A DNA stretch of 64,000 nt from Thermasporomyces sp040195635 (GTDB taxonomy: Bacteria > Actinomycetota > Actinomycetes > Propionibacteriales > Actinopolymorphaceae). Under the pieces are notes generated by a model that made no database searches, was not told where the DNA came from, and worked only from the letters and a program-made list of their open reading frames with translations. Numbering within the stretch: position 1 is the stretch's first letter; each line of letters opens with the position of its first letter. The stretch lies in contig NZ_JBEFTX010000008.1 in NCBI RefSeq assembly GCF_040195635.1, positions 62,001 to 126,000 on the forward strand. Reading direction: 5' to 3'. Of this stretch, positions 1 through 8,431 are shown one piece after another. The position numbers and the translations under genes are program-made.

Positions 1-552
1 GTCGTCACCCAGGACGTACAGGTGTTCCGCGCGACGCTGCGCGACAACCTCACCCTCTTCAGACCGGGCCGCGTACCTGACGAGCGGCTCGTGACGCTGC
101 TGGGAGAGGTCGGACTCGGCGACTGGTATGTCCGACAACCCGGCGGGCTCGACACCGTGCTCGCCTCCGGATCGGCGGGCATGTCGGCGGGAGAGGCGCA
201 ACTGCTCGCCATGGTGCGGGTCTTCGTCGACGATCCCGGCCTGGTAATCCTCGACGAGCCGACGTCACGGCTGGATCCGGCGAGCGAGGCGGTGGTGGAG
301 CGGGCGTGGGACCAGCTGTTCGTCGGCCGGACGGGCGTGATCATCGCCCATCGCCTGCGTACGCTCGAACGCACCGACACGATCCTGGTCCTCGAGCGCG
401 GTCGGATCTCCGAGTACGGTCCGCGGGCGGTCCTGGCGCATGACTCCAGCTCCGCCTACCACCGCGCACTCCTCGCCGGCGGTCTCGAAGGCTTGGCAAG
501 CCTCGGCGGTCCCGGATCGGCGGAGTGTGGGCGCACCGGGGGTGCGCGATGA
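1..552 (+). CDS. ABC exporter subunit, ATP-binding domain (3' fragment)
   Basis: The reading frame is open from the first base, so the 5' part lies outside the window; only the last 183 codons of the nucleotide-binding domain are visible. The fragment opens at the Q-loop (VTQD). It then has an aberrant signature motif (MSAGEAQ instead of LSGGQ), a good Walker B with catalytic Glu (VILDEPTS), a D-loop (SRLD) and an H-loop His (IAHR). The stop overlaps the ATGA start of the next ABC gene, so the two are translationally coupled and probably form a heterodimeric exporter of the BmrC/BmrD or TM287/288 type. Substrate is unknown. Missing here, presumably upstream: the membrane domain and Walker A. 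Confidence 0.9.
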   Translation, partial: VVTQDVQVFRATLRDNLTLFRPGRVPDERLVTLLGEVGLGDWYVRQPGGLDTVLASGSAGMSAGEAQLLAMVRVFVDDPGLVILDEPTSRLDPASEAVVERAWDQLFVGRTGVIIAHRLRTLERTDTILVLERGRISEYGPRAVLAHDSSSAYHRALLAGGLEGLASLGGPGSAECGRTGGAR

Positions 553-2321
553 TGCTCGCCCGACTGTTCACCTACCGCCGGGGTCTGCTAGTCGGGTCTG
601 TTCTTGCCTGGACGCTGTCGTCCTGTCTCCCGATCCTGACCGGCCTAGTGCAGCAGGCGATCTTCGAGGAACTGGACCCGAGTGCGTCCGGCCATCTCGA
701 CGGCCGGGATCTCCTGCTGCTCTTCGCCGCCCTCGCCGTCCTCGCGGTGTCCGAGCCCGCGCTGGGAGTCCTGTGGTACTGGGTGCACACCACGTTCGAG
801 GGGACGGTGGAGGCACTCGTTCGTACCAACCTGTTCTCGTGGGTTCTCACCACGTCGGGAAGGCGCGGGACCCCGGCATCGCCGGTCACCCTGGTGGGCC
901 ATCTCCGCGACGACGTTCCCGGTCACACGTCTCTGGTCAACGAGTGGTACCGGCTCTCGGGGGAAGCGGCGTTCGTGGCGATCGCACTCGTGATCATGCT
1001 CGGCATCGATCCGCTGATCACCGTCGCGACGTTCCTGCCGCTGGCCGGTGTTGTGGGGTGTACGCACTGGATGCGCAGTCGGCTGCCGCGCTTGTGGGGC
1101 GAGGCGCGGGACGCGACCACGGCGGTGACGAACTTCGTCGGCGAGGCGTTCGAGGGCGTGCAGGCGATTCGGGTGGCGGGCGCCGAAACGGCCGTGGTGC
1201 GACGCTTCGCGCACCTCAATGACCTCCGCAGGAAGGCCGAGGTCCGCAGTCTCGTCGCGGCGAGGCGGATCGACGCGATCACGGTGGCGACGACCATCGC
1301 GGGCCGCGGGCTGGTCCTGCTCACCGGGGCCGGCGCGATGGTCGCGGGCCGCTTCACCGTCGGCGACTTCATCCTTTTCGCGTTCTATCTCGACTGGATG
1401 CTCATGCTCCCGCGTCGAGTCGGCCGGGTGCTCAGCCAGCGCAGGACCAGCGAGAAGTCCCTGGAGCGGCTGCGCGAGGTCATGGGGACGACACCCGTGT
1501 CAACGCTCGTGGCGCATCGAGCCGTCCATCTGAGCGGTCCAGGGTCGCAGCCGTCTTCCACGCGGTCCGCGAGTGTCCACGTGGTCGAGCCGACGGCCAG
1601 CCGCCGCGGTCGGACGCGGAGCCACGGCGGCGGTCGGCTGCGAGATCTTGTGGTCACTGACCTCTGCTACCGGCATCCGGAGACAGGTCGCGGTATCTCG
1701 GGCGTGAGTCTGCACCTGCGTGCCGGCACCCTGACAGTGGTGACCGGACCGGTCGGTGCCGGCAAGTCGACGTTGCTGGAGGTGATGCTCGGCCTGCGGG
1801 AATCGCAGTCGGGCGCGCTCTACTGGAACGGCATGCGGATCGAGGATCCGGCGACGTTCATGGTCCCGCCGAGGGTGGCGTACAAGCCGCAGGTCCCGCG
1901 GCTGTTCAGCGAACCGCTGCGCGACACGATCCTGCTCGGCCTCCCGCCGGAGAGGGTCGACCTGGAAGCGGCCCTGCGCCGTGCCGCGTTCGAGCGGGAC
2001 GTCGCCGAACTGGACCGGGGACTCGACACGAGGGTGGGCAGCCGTGGTGTCCGGCTCTCCGGCGGCCAGGTCCAGCGGGCGAGTGCCGCTCGGATGTTCG
2101 TGCGTACGCCGGATCTTTGTGTCATCGACGACCTGTCCAGTGCACTCGACGAGGAGACCGAACATCTGGTCTGGGAACGCATGGACGGGGCGCGGGCGGA
2201 GGACAGGTCGGCGGCGTACCTTGTCGTGTCGCACCGGGCGGCTGTCCTCGGAAGGGCGGACCAGATCGTCGTTCTGGAGGCCGGCTCCGTGGCGTCCGTC
2301 TCTCATCCGGACCGGAGGTGA
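549..2321 (+). CDS. ABC exporter subunit, fused permease and ATPase
   Basis: Half-transporter of about 590 residues with a six-helix type I exporter membrane domain (about residues 10-300) and a C-terminal ATPase. Visible motifs: Walker A GPVGAGKST near residue 400, canonical signature LSGGQVQRA near 502, Walker B VIDDLSS near 523, and H-loop SHR near 561. The catalytic Glu after Walker B is Asp. The start chosen is the ATG at 549, which overlaps the previous gene's stop (ATGA); the ATG at 552 and the upstream GTG at 525 are alternatives. A Ser/Arg-rich linker (about residues 330-365) separates the two domains. Pairs with the preceding ABC gene; drug, lipid or peptide export are all possible. 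Confidence 0.9.
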   Translation: MMLARLFTYRRGLLVGSVLAWTLSSCLPILTGLVQQAIFEELDPSASGHLDGRDLLLLFAALAVLAVSEPALGVLWYWVHTTFEGTVEALVRTNLFSWVLTTSGRRGTPASPVTLVGHLRDDVPGHTSLVNEWYRLSGEAAFVAIALVIMLGIDPLITVATFLPLAGVVGCTHWMRSRLPRLWGEARDATTAVTNFVGEAFEGVQAIRVAGAETAVVRRFAHLNDLRRKAEVRSLVAARRIDAITVATTIAGRGLVLLTGAGAMVAGRFTVGDFILFAFYLDWMLMLPRRVGRVLSQRRTSEKSLERLREVMGTTPVSTLVAHRAVHLSGPGSQPSSTRSASVHVVEPTASRRGRTRSHGGGRLRDLVVTDLCYRHPETGRGISGVSLHLRAGTLTVVTGPVGAGKSTLLEVMLGLRESQSGALYWNGMRIEDPATFMVPPRVAYKPQVPRLFSEPLRDTILLGLPPERVDLEAALRRAAFERDVAELDRGLDTRVGSRGVRLSGGQVQRASAARMFVRTPDLCVIDDLSSALDEETEHLVWERMDGARAEDRSAAYLVVSHRAAVLGRADQIVVLEAGSVASVSHPDRR

Positions 2322-2327
2322 GCGGAC

Positions 2328-3206
2328 TCACGCGTGGGTGAACAGGTCGGTCTCGGCGTTGTCGAGGACCTCCTGTAGGTGCAGGCCGCGCTGGACGTCG
2401 AGGCCCTGGGGCTTGCCGGCCGCGACCGCCGCGGCGAACTCCGTGACCATCGTGGCGGCCGAGTCCGGCCCGGCCGCCGTGGCGCAGTCGACGAACGCGG
2501 CCCCGCCGGGCCCGAAGACCTCGACCTCGGCGCGGGGCGGCCCCCCTGCCGTGGCGCACAGCGACGCCTCGCTGAACCGGCCGCCCGCGTGCTCGAGGAG
2601 CAGGCCGACCCAGCCGAGCGGATCGCCGTGGGCGCGTACGCCGACGATCCGGCCGAGTGCCGCGTCGAGCAGGTCGATCAGGTCGGGGCCCTCGCCGAGC
2701 AGGACGCCCCGCTCGAACCGCCAAGGCTGGGGGCGCTGTCGGTCGTGTGGGCTGGCGGTGACGACCCGTCCACTGCCACCGAGCGGTCGGGTCCGCGGAG
2801 CGGCCATGGCCAGGAACTGCCGGACCGGCTCGGCGTAACGCCAGTCGAGCGCGACCTGGGACACCACTCCCGCGCTGGTGACCGCCACGGCGATCTCCTC
2901 GGCTCCAGCGAGGTCGTTCGCGAGAGGCTTCTCCAGCAGAACGGCGCGTCTCGCACGGGCGGCCGCGGCGGCGAGGTCCGTCTGGACAGCCGGGGGAATG
3001 GCGAAGGCGATCGCCTCGCAGTGGTCGAGCAGGTCGGCGAACCGGTCGTAGCTGGCGACATGGTGACGGTGTGCGAGCTCACGGGCCGATTCGGGCCGGC
3101 GTGACCAGATGCCGGCAAAACGTACGTCGGCGGAGCCAGCGAGCGCCGGGGCATGGACCTCGGCGGCCCTCCGTCCCGCACCGACCAGGCCGATGGTGAC
3201 GCTCAC
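2328..3206 (-). CDS. Gfo/Idh/MocA family NAD(P)-dependent oxidoreductase
   Basis: About 292 residues. The N-terminal Rossmann fold begins VTIGLVGAGRRAAEVH (glycine-rich dinucleotide site), and the family motif EKPLANDLAGAEE carries the conserved Lys that contacts cofactor and substrate. Members oxidise or epimerise sugars, inositols or sugar derivatives. The start is taken as GTG at 3206 because the fold begins immediately after it; upstream in-frame codons encode an unstructured stretch reaching into a repeat. It ends convergently with the ABC exporter gene, 6 bp away. It lies downstream of the GH127 gene on the same strand but is separated by a repeat-filled gap, so joint transcription is uncertain. 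A role in the neighbouring sugar locus is inferred. Confidence 0.85.
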   Translation of the reverse strand: MSVTIGLVGAGRRAAEVHAPALAGSADVRFAGIWSRRPESARELAHRHHVASYDRFADLLDHCEAIAFAIPPAVQTDLAAAAARARRAVLLEKPLANDLAGAEEIAVAVTSAGVVSQVALDWRYAEPVRQFLAMAAPRTRPLGGSGRVVTASPHDRQRPQPWRFERGVLLGEGPDLIDLLDAALGRIVGVRAHGDPLGWVGLLLEHAGGRFSEASLCATAGGPPRAEVEVFGPGGAAFVDCATAAGPDSAATMVTEFAAAVAAGKPQGLDVQRGLHLQEVLDNAETDLFTHA

Positions 3207-3248
3207 ACCTTCACCATAGGCACGCGCGCCCCGGGTCGGCCCCATCCC

Positions 3249-3333
3249 GGTGATCATGATCGTGACCGCGAAGGTTTCCCGGATGTATGGCCCTCTTTGG
3301 CTCCACAGTTCTGTTCTCTTTCATGATCACAGG
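3249..3333. repeat. Degenerate copy (A1) of the dispersed GATC-palindrome element
   Basis: The left end matches the first part of the 27-bp end sequence found at 23396 and 28143 (TGATCATGATCGTGA), then diverges before an AAGGTT block. The interior (ATGTATGGCCCTC) resembles the GGGGCTAT core of the other copies in reverse complement. The right end, CTTTCATGATCACA, is an inverted partner. The left end overlaps the 5' flank of the oxidoreductase gene. Confidence 0.6.
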
Positions 3334-3350
3334 ACCTTGGCGGCGCCATC

Positions 3351-3435
3351 GCATGACCATGAAGTGGATCCGGGTCAGGAAGGGAAACGGGGCTATCGGT
3401 CCGCGAATCCTTCATGATCACGATCATGATCACGG
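3351..3435. repeat. Dispersed GATC-palindrome element, copy A2
   Basis: The right end at 3409-3435 is a perfect copy of the 27-bp sequence also present at 28634-28660 and, reverse-complemented, at 23396-23422 and 28143-28169. It contains three GATC sites within overlapping palindromes (core TGATCATGATCGTGATCA on the other strand). Upstream of it the conserved core ACGGGGCTATCGGTCC is present. A weak left end (CATGACCATGAAG) lies near 3353. It abuts a 26-bp tandem array. Confidence 0.75.
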
Positions 3436-3528
3436 GATGTCGCGGTCGGGCATGGTCACGGGATGTGGCGGTCGGGCATGGTCACGAGATGTGGCTGTCG
3501 GGCATGGTCACGGGATGTGGCGATCAGG
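3434..3528. repeat. 26-bp tandem repeat, about 3.7 copies
   Basis: Units start at 3434, 3460, 3486 and 3512 (last one partial). Each unit carries GGGATGTGGCGGTCGGG followed by CATGGTCAC, with one to three substitutions between copies. The CATGGTCACGG junction resembles the end of the adjacent palindromic element (CATGATCACGG), so the array may have grown from it. It runs up to and slightly past the stop codon of the GH127 gene at 3524. Confidence 0.85.
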
Positions 3529-5650
3529 GGAGGAGGGGGAGGAAGACGCGCATAGGGCCGGGCTCGCGGTTCGCCCAGGCGTAGTAGGGGATCGCGGTGA
3601 GCTGGACCGGGCGCGTCGCGACGGTCCGGTCCGGGTCGTACGCCCGGTAGAGCGGTCCCTGGTCGGGCTCGACGGCGACGGCCGGCGCGGTCAGGGTCAT
3701 GACGCCACCCAGCAGGTCGCCTGCGTACGCAGGCGTCCAGGACTCGGCGCCCGTGAGCCGGAGGTCCTCCACCGCCACGCCCTCGTGGTCAGCTTGTTCG
3801 ACGCAGTAGACGAGCGGCCCTCGGCTGATCGCCACCCTGCCGTGCGCGGAAGCGACCCGCGGGTGCGCGGCGACGAGCCTGGTCGACAGGTCGAACTCGA
3901 TGCGTACGGTGTCGCCCGGACTCCAGACCCGCCGCACCGCAAGGTATCCCGTCTCCCGGCCGTCCTCGAGCAACGCCGCGTCGACCGGCTCGCCGGCCAC
4001 GTGAACCGCGGCTGAGCCCGCCCATCCCGGCACCGGCACGAACAAAGTGAACTCGGCGCCCGGGCCGATCTCCCGGCCGGCGTCGTCACCACCGCCATCT
4101 CCCGGGGTCACCGTGATGTCAACCCGACCTTGCCAGGGGAGGGCACTGGTGACTTCGAGTCGCACGGGCGTACCGTCCGAGAGCCGCAGATCCACCTCAC
4201 CACCCAGATAGAGCTGGACCCAGACCCCTTCCTCCGACGTGGTGTACGCATAACCCGGCAGCGACGCGAGCAGGCGAGCGATGTTAGGTGGACAGCACGC
4301 ACACGCGAACCAGGGCTGCCGGCGATGGCGCCCACTGTCGGCGAGCGGGTTCTGGTAGAAGAACTCCGTTCCGGACAGCGCCAGGCCCGGCAGGACTCCG
4401 TTGTACAGCGCGGTCTCGATCGCGTCCCGGTACCTCGCGTCGCCCGTCAGCAGTAGCAACCGCCACGCGAAGAAGATGACCGCGATGGCGGCACAGGTCT
4501 CGTTGTAGGCCCGGTCCGGCAGTTCGTACGCCGCACCGAACGCCTCACCGTCCCAGCGTGCGCCCACACCTCCGGTGACGGCCGTCTTGTGTTCCGCGAG
4601 GTCCGTCCACCACCGGTCGACGGCCGCCCGAAGCTCCGGGTCTCCGGTCTCGAGCAGGACGTCCGCTGTGGCGGCGTAGAGGTAGAGCGCGCGTACGGCG
4701 TGCCCGGTCACGGTGTCCTGCTCGCGCAGGGGAGCGTGGTCGAGGAGGTACTCACCGCTGTCGAGTACGCCGCGGCCGCGGGAGTCGAGCTGCCAGGTCG
4801 CGAGGCGGAGCCACTTCGGCTCGCGTGTGGTGCGGTAGAGCTCGACAAGTGCCATCTCCAGGCAGGGATGCCCGCAGGTGCCGGGCACCTCGTCGGGCGT
4901 GAACCTCGCGAAGACATGCTCACAGGCGCGGATCGCCACATCCAGCAGGGTGCGTTTGCCGGTGGCGCGGACGTGGGCGACGGCTGCCTGCGTGAGGTGG
5001 CCGAGGCAGTACATCTCGTGCTTGACGACGAGGTCCGTCCAGCGTTCGCCCGTCCGGTCGACGGAGAAGTACGTGTTGAGGTATCCGTCGTCGTCCTGGG
5101 CGGCGGCGAAGAGCTCGATCAACTCGTCGAGGTCCTTGCCCGGCCCGGGACCGTCGCCTGACTCGCCCCGGGACTCGCCGCTTGGCACGCTTTGCGGCTC
5201 GCCGCCCGAATCACCACGTGACGCGTTGCTGGGTTCACCCTCTCGGCCACCCGCGGCCAGGATCCATGCTGCCGCCTCGACCCATTTGTAGACGTCGGAG
5301 TCGGAGTAGTACCTGCCGTGGAACGGTCCGCCGGTAAGCCCCGCCGCCCGCCGGAAGTTCTCCAGGGCCCCGGTCGACTCGCACTGCTCCTGTTGCGCGG
5401 GAACCGTCTCGGCTCGATTGCGTTCCAGCCGCGGCCCCCAGAAGGCGTCGTCGACCCGGACCGCCCCGACGCCGACCGGCCGCAGCCGGGCGTGCGGGCT
5501 CTGGCTCGTGTCGACAACAGCCGTCGTGTCGGCAACAGGCGTCGTGTCGGCAACAGGCGTCGTGTCGGCCACCCCGGTCGTGGCGGCGACAGGCGTCGTG
5601 TCGGCCACTCCGGTCGTGGCGGCAACGGGCGTGTGCGGGGTGGCGGTCAC
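3524..5650 (-). CDS. GH127 family glycosidase (beta-L-arabinofuranosidase-like, DUF1680)
   Basis: About 708 residues. GH127 enzymes release beta-L-arabinofuranose using a zinc-bound cysteine nucleophile. The expected metal and catalytic residues are visible: Glu and Cys in YNETC near residue 382, and the Cys pair in ACACCPPNIARL near residue 451. No signal peptide, so it is cytoplasmic. GTG start with GGGAGCC just upstream. Two oddities: the first 50 or so residues are a Thr/Val/Ala/Asp repeat (TTGVADTTPVA type), and a Gly/Ser/Glu-rich insert of about 40 residues interrupts the catalytic domain near residues 140-175. It lies 54 bp downstream of the LacI gene on the same strand, so the two are probably co-transcribed. 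Exact substrate is inferred from the family. Confidence 0.85.
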   Translation of the reverse strand: MTATPHTPVAATTGVADTTPVAATTGVADTTPVADTTPVADTTAVVDTSQSPHARLRPVGVGAVRVDDAFWGPRLERNRAETVPAQQEQCESTGALENFRRAAGLTGGPFHGRYYSDSDVYKWVEAAAWILAAGGREGEPSNASRGDSGGEPQSVPSGESRGESGDGPGPGKDLDELIELFAAAQDDDGYLNTYFSVDRTGERWTDLVVKHEMYCLGHLTQAAVAHVRATGKRTLLDVAIRACEHVFARFTPDEVPGTCGHPCLEMALVELYRTTREPKWLRLATWQLDSRGRGVLDSGEYLLDHAPLREQDTVTGHAVRALYLYAATADVLLETGDPELRAAVDRWWTDLAEHKTAVTGGVGARWDGEAFGAAYELPDRAYNETCAAIAVIFFAWRLLLLTGDARYRDAIETALYNGVLPGLALSGTEFFYQNPLADSGRHRRQPWFACACCPPNIARLLASLPGYAYTTSEEGVWVQLYLGGEVDLRLSDGTPVRLEVTSALPWQGRVDITVTPGDGGGDDAGREIGPGAEFTLFVPVPGWAGSAAVHVAGEPVDAALLEDGRETGYLAVRRVWSPGDTVRIEFDLSTRLVAAHPRVASAHGRVAISRGPLVYCVEQADHEGVAVEDLRLTGAESWTPAYAGDLLGGVMTLTAPAVAVEPDQGPLYRAYDPDRTVATRPVQLTAIPYYAWANREPGPMRVFLPLLP

Positions 5651-5704
5651 CAGGGCTCCCTCGTGGTCGACGAGTTAGGGCGGGCGCCCCCTGGATTCTT
5701 GGGT

Positions 5705-6754
5705 CTACGCATCGGGCACCAGGGGTGCGTCGCCCACCCACACCGGGTCGTCGCCGGTGCCCGCCGGACACGAGGCACGGACGGCGATGGAGCAGGGCAG
5801 CCGCCGGATGCCGGGCTCGCGGTCGCCGTCGATCGCCTGCAGGAGGGTGGTGCCGACGATCCGGCCGAGGCGGTAGAGGTTCATGTCGACCGAGGTGAGG
5901 GGTGGGCGGGTGGAGGCGGCGAGCAGGGTCCAGTTGTCATAGCCGACCACCGCGATGTCGTCGGGAACACGGACGCCGAGCAGGGTGAGCCCGTCGGCGA
6001 CGCCCCGCGCGATCTGGTCGTTGCCGCAGAGGATCCCGTCGACGTCGGGCCGGGTCTCGAGCAACGCTCGGGCGGCGTGGTAGCCCGCCTCTTCGCCGAA
6101 CGGCCCGTGCACGACGTGGGAGTCGGGCAGCTCCAATCCCTTCTCGGTGAGGGCTCGGCGGGCACCGGCGATCCGTTGCCGGACTGCCGCGTACGACGGT
6201 GGACCCGTGAGGTGCGCGATCTGCGTACATCCCTGGCGGAGCAGTTGCCGCGCCGCGAGCCAGCCCCCGTGCTCGTCGTCGACCGTGATGCTGGTGGCGC
6301 GTTCGTCGTCGGCCGTGGTGTAGGCGTAGACGACGGGAAACGGCAGGTCCCGGCCGACCCGCGGTGCCGGGTCGGTGGCGCGGCCGGTGACGATGAGCCC
6401 GTCGACCCGCCGAGCGGTGAGGGCGTCGATGTAGTGCCGTTCGCGGACAGCGTCGCGTCGGGCGTCGCACAGGAGCAGGCTGCAGGTGTCGGCCGACAGG
6501 GCGTCCTCGACACCGCCCAGCATGGCCGGCGTGAAGCGTCCGTACCCGTCGCGGGTGAGGAGCCCGACCGTGAAAGTCCGGCCGCTCGTGAGCGAGCTGG
6601 CGTTGCGGTTGGCCCGGAAGCCCAGCTCCCTCGCACTCTGGACGATCCGCTCGCGGGTCTCCGGGCGCATCCGGCCCTTGCCGTTGAGGCCCTTCGAGGC
6701 GGTGGCCACCGATACGCCTGCGACGCGGGCGACGTCGCGGATCGTTGCGGCCAC
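5705..6754 (-). CDS. LacI family transcriptional regulator
   Basis: 349 residues. The N-terminal helix-turn-helix (TIRDVARVAGVSVATASKGLNGKG, residues 4-27) and hinge are followed by a periplasmic-binding-like sugar sensor domain (FTVGLLTRDGYG onward; DGILCGNDQIARGV and VPDDIAVVGYDN are typical family motifs). GTG start with GGAGG six bases upstream. It is divergent from the ABC sugar importer and upstream of the GH127 gene. Palindromic sites at 6774, 6869 and 6899 lie in the shared promoter region, so it likely represses both itself and the importer operon until a sugar ligand is present. Confidence 0.92.
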   Translation of the reverse strand: MAATIRDVARVAGVSVATASKGLNGKGRMRPETRERIVQSARELGFRANRNASSLTSGRTFTVGLLTRDGYGRFTPAMLGGVEDALSADTCSLLLCDARRDAVRERHYIDALTARRVDGLIVTGRATDPAPRVGRDLPFPVVYAYTTADDERATSITVDDEHGGWLAARQLLRQGCTQIAHLTGPPSYAAVRQRIAGARRALTEKGLELPDSHVVHGPFGEEAGYHAARALLETRPDVDGILCGNDQIARGVADGLTLLGVRVPDDIAVVGYDNWTLLAASTRPPLTSVDMNLYRLGRIVGTTLLQAIDGDREPGIRRLPCSIAVRASCPAGTGDDPVWVGDAPLVPDA

Positions 6755-6773
6755 AGGTCCTCCGGGAAGCCAG

Positions 6774-6791
6774 ATGGGAAAACGGTTTGTC
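6774..6791. promoter_or_regulatory. Candidate LacI operator 1
   Basis: ATGGGAAAACGGTTTGTC, an 18-mer with AAAC/GTTT half-sites. It matches the site at 6899-6916 read in the opposite orientation at 15 of 18 positions. It lies 20 bp upstream of the lacI start, a position suited to autorepression. Confidence 0.65.
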
Positions 6792-6868
6792 AGTCAACCG
6801 GTCTCCGAGGGTCACCGGTGATCTGTGTGCAACGCAAGCAAAACATCGGGATATCTCGAGTATCGAGA

Positions 6869-6880
6869 CGAAGCGCTTCG
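6869..6880. promoter_or_regulatory. Perfect 12-bp palindrome, LacI-type operator candidate
   Basis: CGAAGCGCTTCG is fully self-complementary and contains the central CG step typical of LacI/GalR operators. It sits between the two AAAC-GTTT sites in the divergent promoter region. It could be a second class of operator, or the site of another LacI-family protein. Confidence 0.55.
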
Positions 6881-6898
6881 CAAGCAAGGATGCGCCTT

Positions 6899-6916
6899 GA
6901 GAAACAGTTTTCCCAT
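6899..6916. promoter_or_regulatory. Candidate LacI operator 2
   Basis: GAGAAACAGTTTTCCCAT is the inverted near-copy of the 6774 site. The 73-bp gap to the start of the binding-protein gene places it over the likely promoter of the importer operon. Confidence 0.65.
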
Positions 6917-6988
6917 CTGTTGAACCGTTGACCGGGTGCTGCCTGCTGTTCTACCTTCGCGGCACCATCCCGTGGCAGGAGTGCGCAG

Positions 6989-8431
6989 ATGAGTCACGCC
7001 AGCAGTCACCCGGCCTCCCATGGCAGGTCGATCCATAGCCCTCGGTCCGTTCAGAGTCGCCGGTCGTTCCTGCAGTGGGGAGTCGCCGCTGCCGCCGCGA
7101 CCGCGGCAGCCCCGGTTATCGCCGCCTGCGGTGGATCAGACGGTGAGACCGGTGCGAACGGCCAGATCACCCTCAAGGTGATGGGCTTCGAGGTCAACCC
7201 CGAGGAGAAGGGAAGCCCGCTCGACAAGGCGTACAAGAAGTTCCTCGCCGACTTCCAGGCCGAGCACAAGAACATCACGATCGACTCGATCGCCACCCCG
7301 CCCGAGTTCGACACCAAGATCATCGTCGATCTCGCCTCCGGCACCGCTCCAGACCTGTGGTCGCAGGACGCGTCCAGCCTGGCACCACTCATCGACCGCA
7401 AACTGCTGCTCGACATGCGCAGGTGCACCGAGAAGCTTCCGTCGCTCGACACCAAGCGGTTCTTCCCCGCTGTCCTCGACATCCACGAGCAGAAGGACGG
7501 TGCGATCTACGGCCTGCCCAACGACTTCACGCCGATGGTCGTGTATTACAACACCGATCTCATCGGCAAGGCGGGCTTGACAGCTCCCGCGGCCGGATGG
7601 ACGTGGGACGACCAACTGGAGCTCGCCAAGCAGCTCACCAAGGACGGCAGGGGCCGGACGGCGGCCGACGCCGGCTTCGATGCCGCCGACATCACGCAGT
7701 GGGGATACCGCGCCGGCCAGTACGCCTACCAGTGGGTCTACCGCACCTGGCAGAACGGCGGCGACGTTCTCGCGCCCGACCGGTCCACCGCGACCGGTTA
7801 CCTCGACTCGGCGGCCACTCTCGAAGCCCTGCAGTGGTACGCCGACCTGGTGCTGAAGCACAAGGTCTCGCCCAAGCCGTCGGTCCTCGACTCGATCACC
7901 GAGAAGTCCAGCTTCGAGGCCGAGTTCATGGCGGGACGTTTCGCGATGTTCGACAGCGGCCACTGGTCGCTCGTCGGGCTCACGGCGGCGGAGGGTTACA
8001 AGCCCGAACTGCTCGGCGTCGCGCCCCAGCCGGCCAGCAAGACCGACGCGACCGTGCTGTATGAGTCCAGCTTCGTGATCCGCCACGACCTGCCGGAGGA
8101 GAAGATCGAGGCCGCGGCCCGGTTCGTCGAGGCCGCGACCGGCCGGTCGTACCAGGACACCAAGGCCATCACCGGGATCGCGATCGCCGGGAATCAGGAG
8201 GCGGCGGAGGCGTCGCTCGCCAACGCCGACTCGCAGTTCGCGGGGCTCGACCCGGTGTTCGTCGAGGCCACCGCCAAGGGCCGGCCGCCGTCGGGATCGC
8301 AACTGGCGAAGTACCCCACCATTGAGGGCCTCCTCGACGAGATGATGGACCGCATCCTCGCCGGCGGCGCCGTCGAGACGGAGGCGAAGAAGACCGTCAA
8401 GCTCATCGACCAGGAGCTGGACGCCCAGTGA
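6989..8431 (+). CDS. ABC sugar importer, extracellular solute-binding lipoprotein
   Basis: 480 residues. A twin-arginine signal (QSRRSFLQWG) leads into a hydrophobic stretch and a lipobox ending AAC at about residue 47, so it is a Tat-exported lipoprotein anchored outside the membrane. The rest is a family 1 (MalE/UgpB-like) fold: SGTAPDLWSQDASSL, YGLPNDFTPMVVYYNTDLI and a C-terminal helix-rich part. ATG start with CAGGAG upstream. First gene of an importer operon, ending in a GTGA overlap with the permease. Binds an oligosaccharide, identity not deducible; the downstream glycosidases suggest a plant-derived glycan fragment. Confidence 0.93.
   Translation: MSHASSHPASHGRSIHSPRSVQSRRSFLQWGVAAAAATAAAPVIAACGGSDGETGANGQITLKVMGFEVNPEEKGSPLDKAYKKFLADFQAEHKNITIDSIATPPEFDTKIIVDLASGTAPDLWSQDASSLAPLIDRKLLLDMRRCTEKLPSLDTKRFFPAVLDIHEQKDGAIYGLPNDFTPMVVYYNTDLIGKAGLTAPAAGWTWDDQLELAKQLTKDGRGRTAADAGFDAADITQWGYRAGQYAYQWVYRTWQNGGDVLAPDRSTATGYLDSAATLEALQWYADLVLKHKVSPKPSVLDSITEKSSFEAEFMAGRFAMFDSGHWSLVGLTAAEGYKPELLGVAPQPASKTDATVLYESSFVIRHDLPEEKIEAAARFVEAATGRSYQDTKAITGIAIAGNQEAAEASLANADSQFAGLDPVFVEATAKGRPPSGSQLAKYPTIEGLLDEMMDRILAGGAVETEAKKTVKLIDQELDAQ

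Noticed and set aside
3434..3528. 26-bp repeats considered as CRISPR or as iterons of an origin
   Set aside because: No spacers, no replication gene next to them, and they overlap the end of a metabolic gene.
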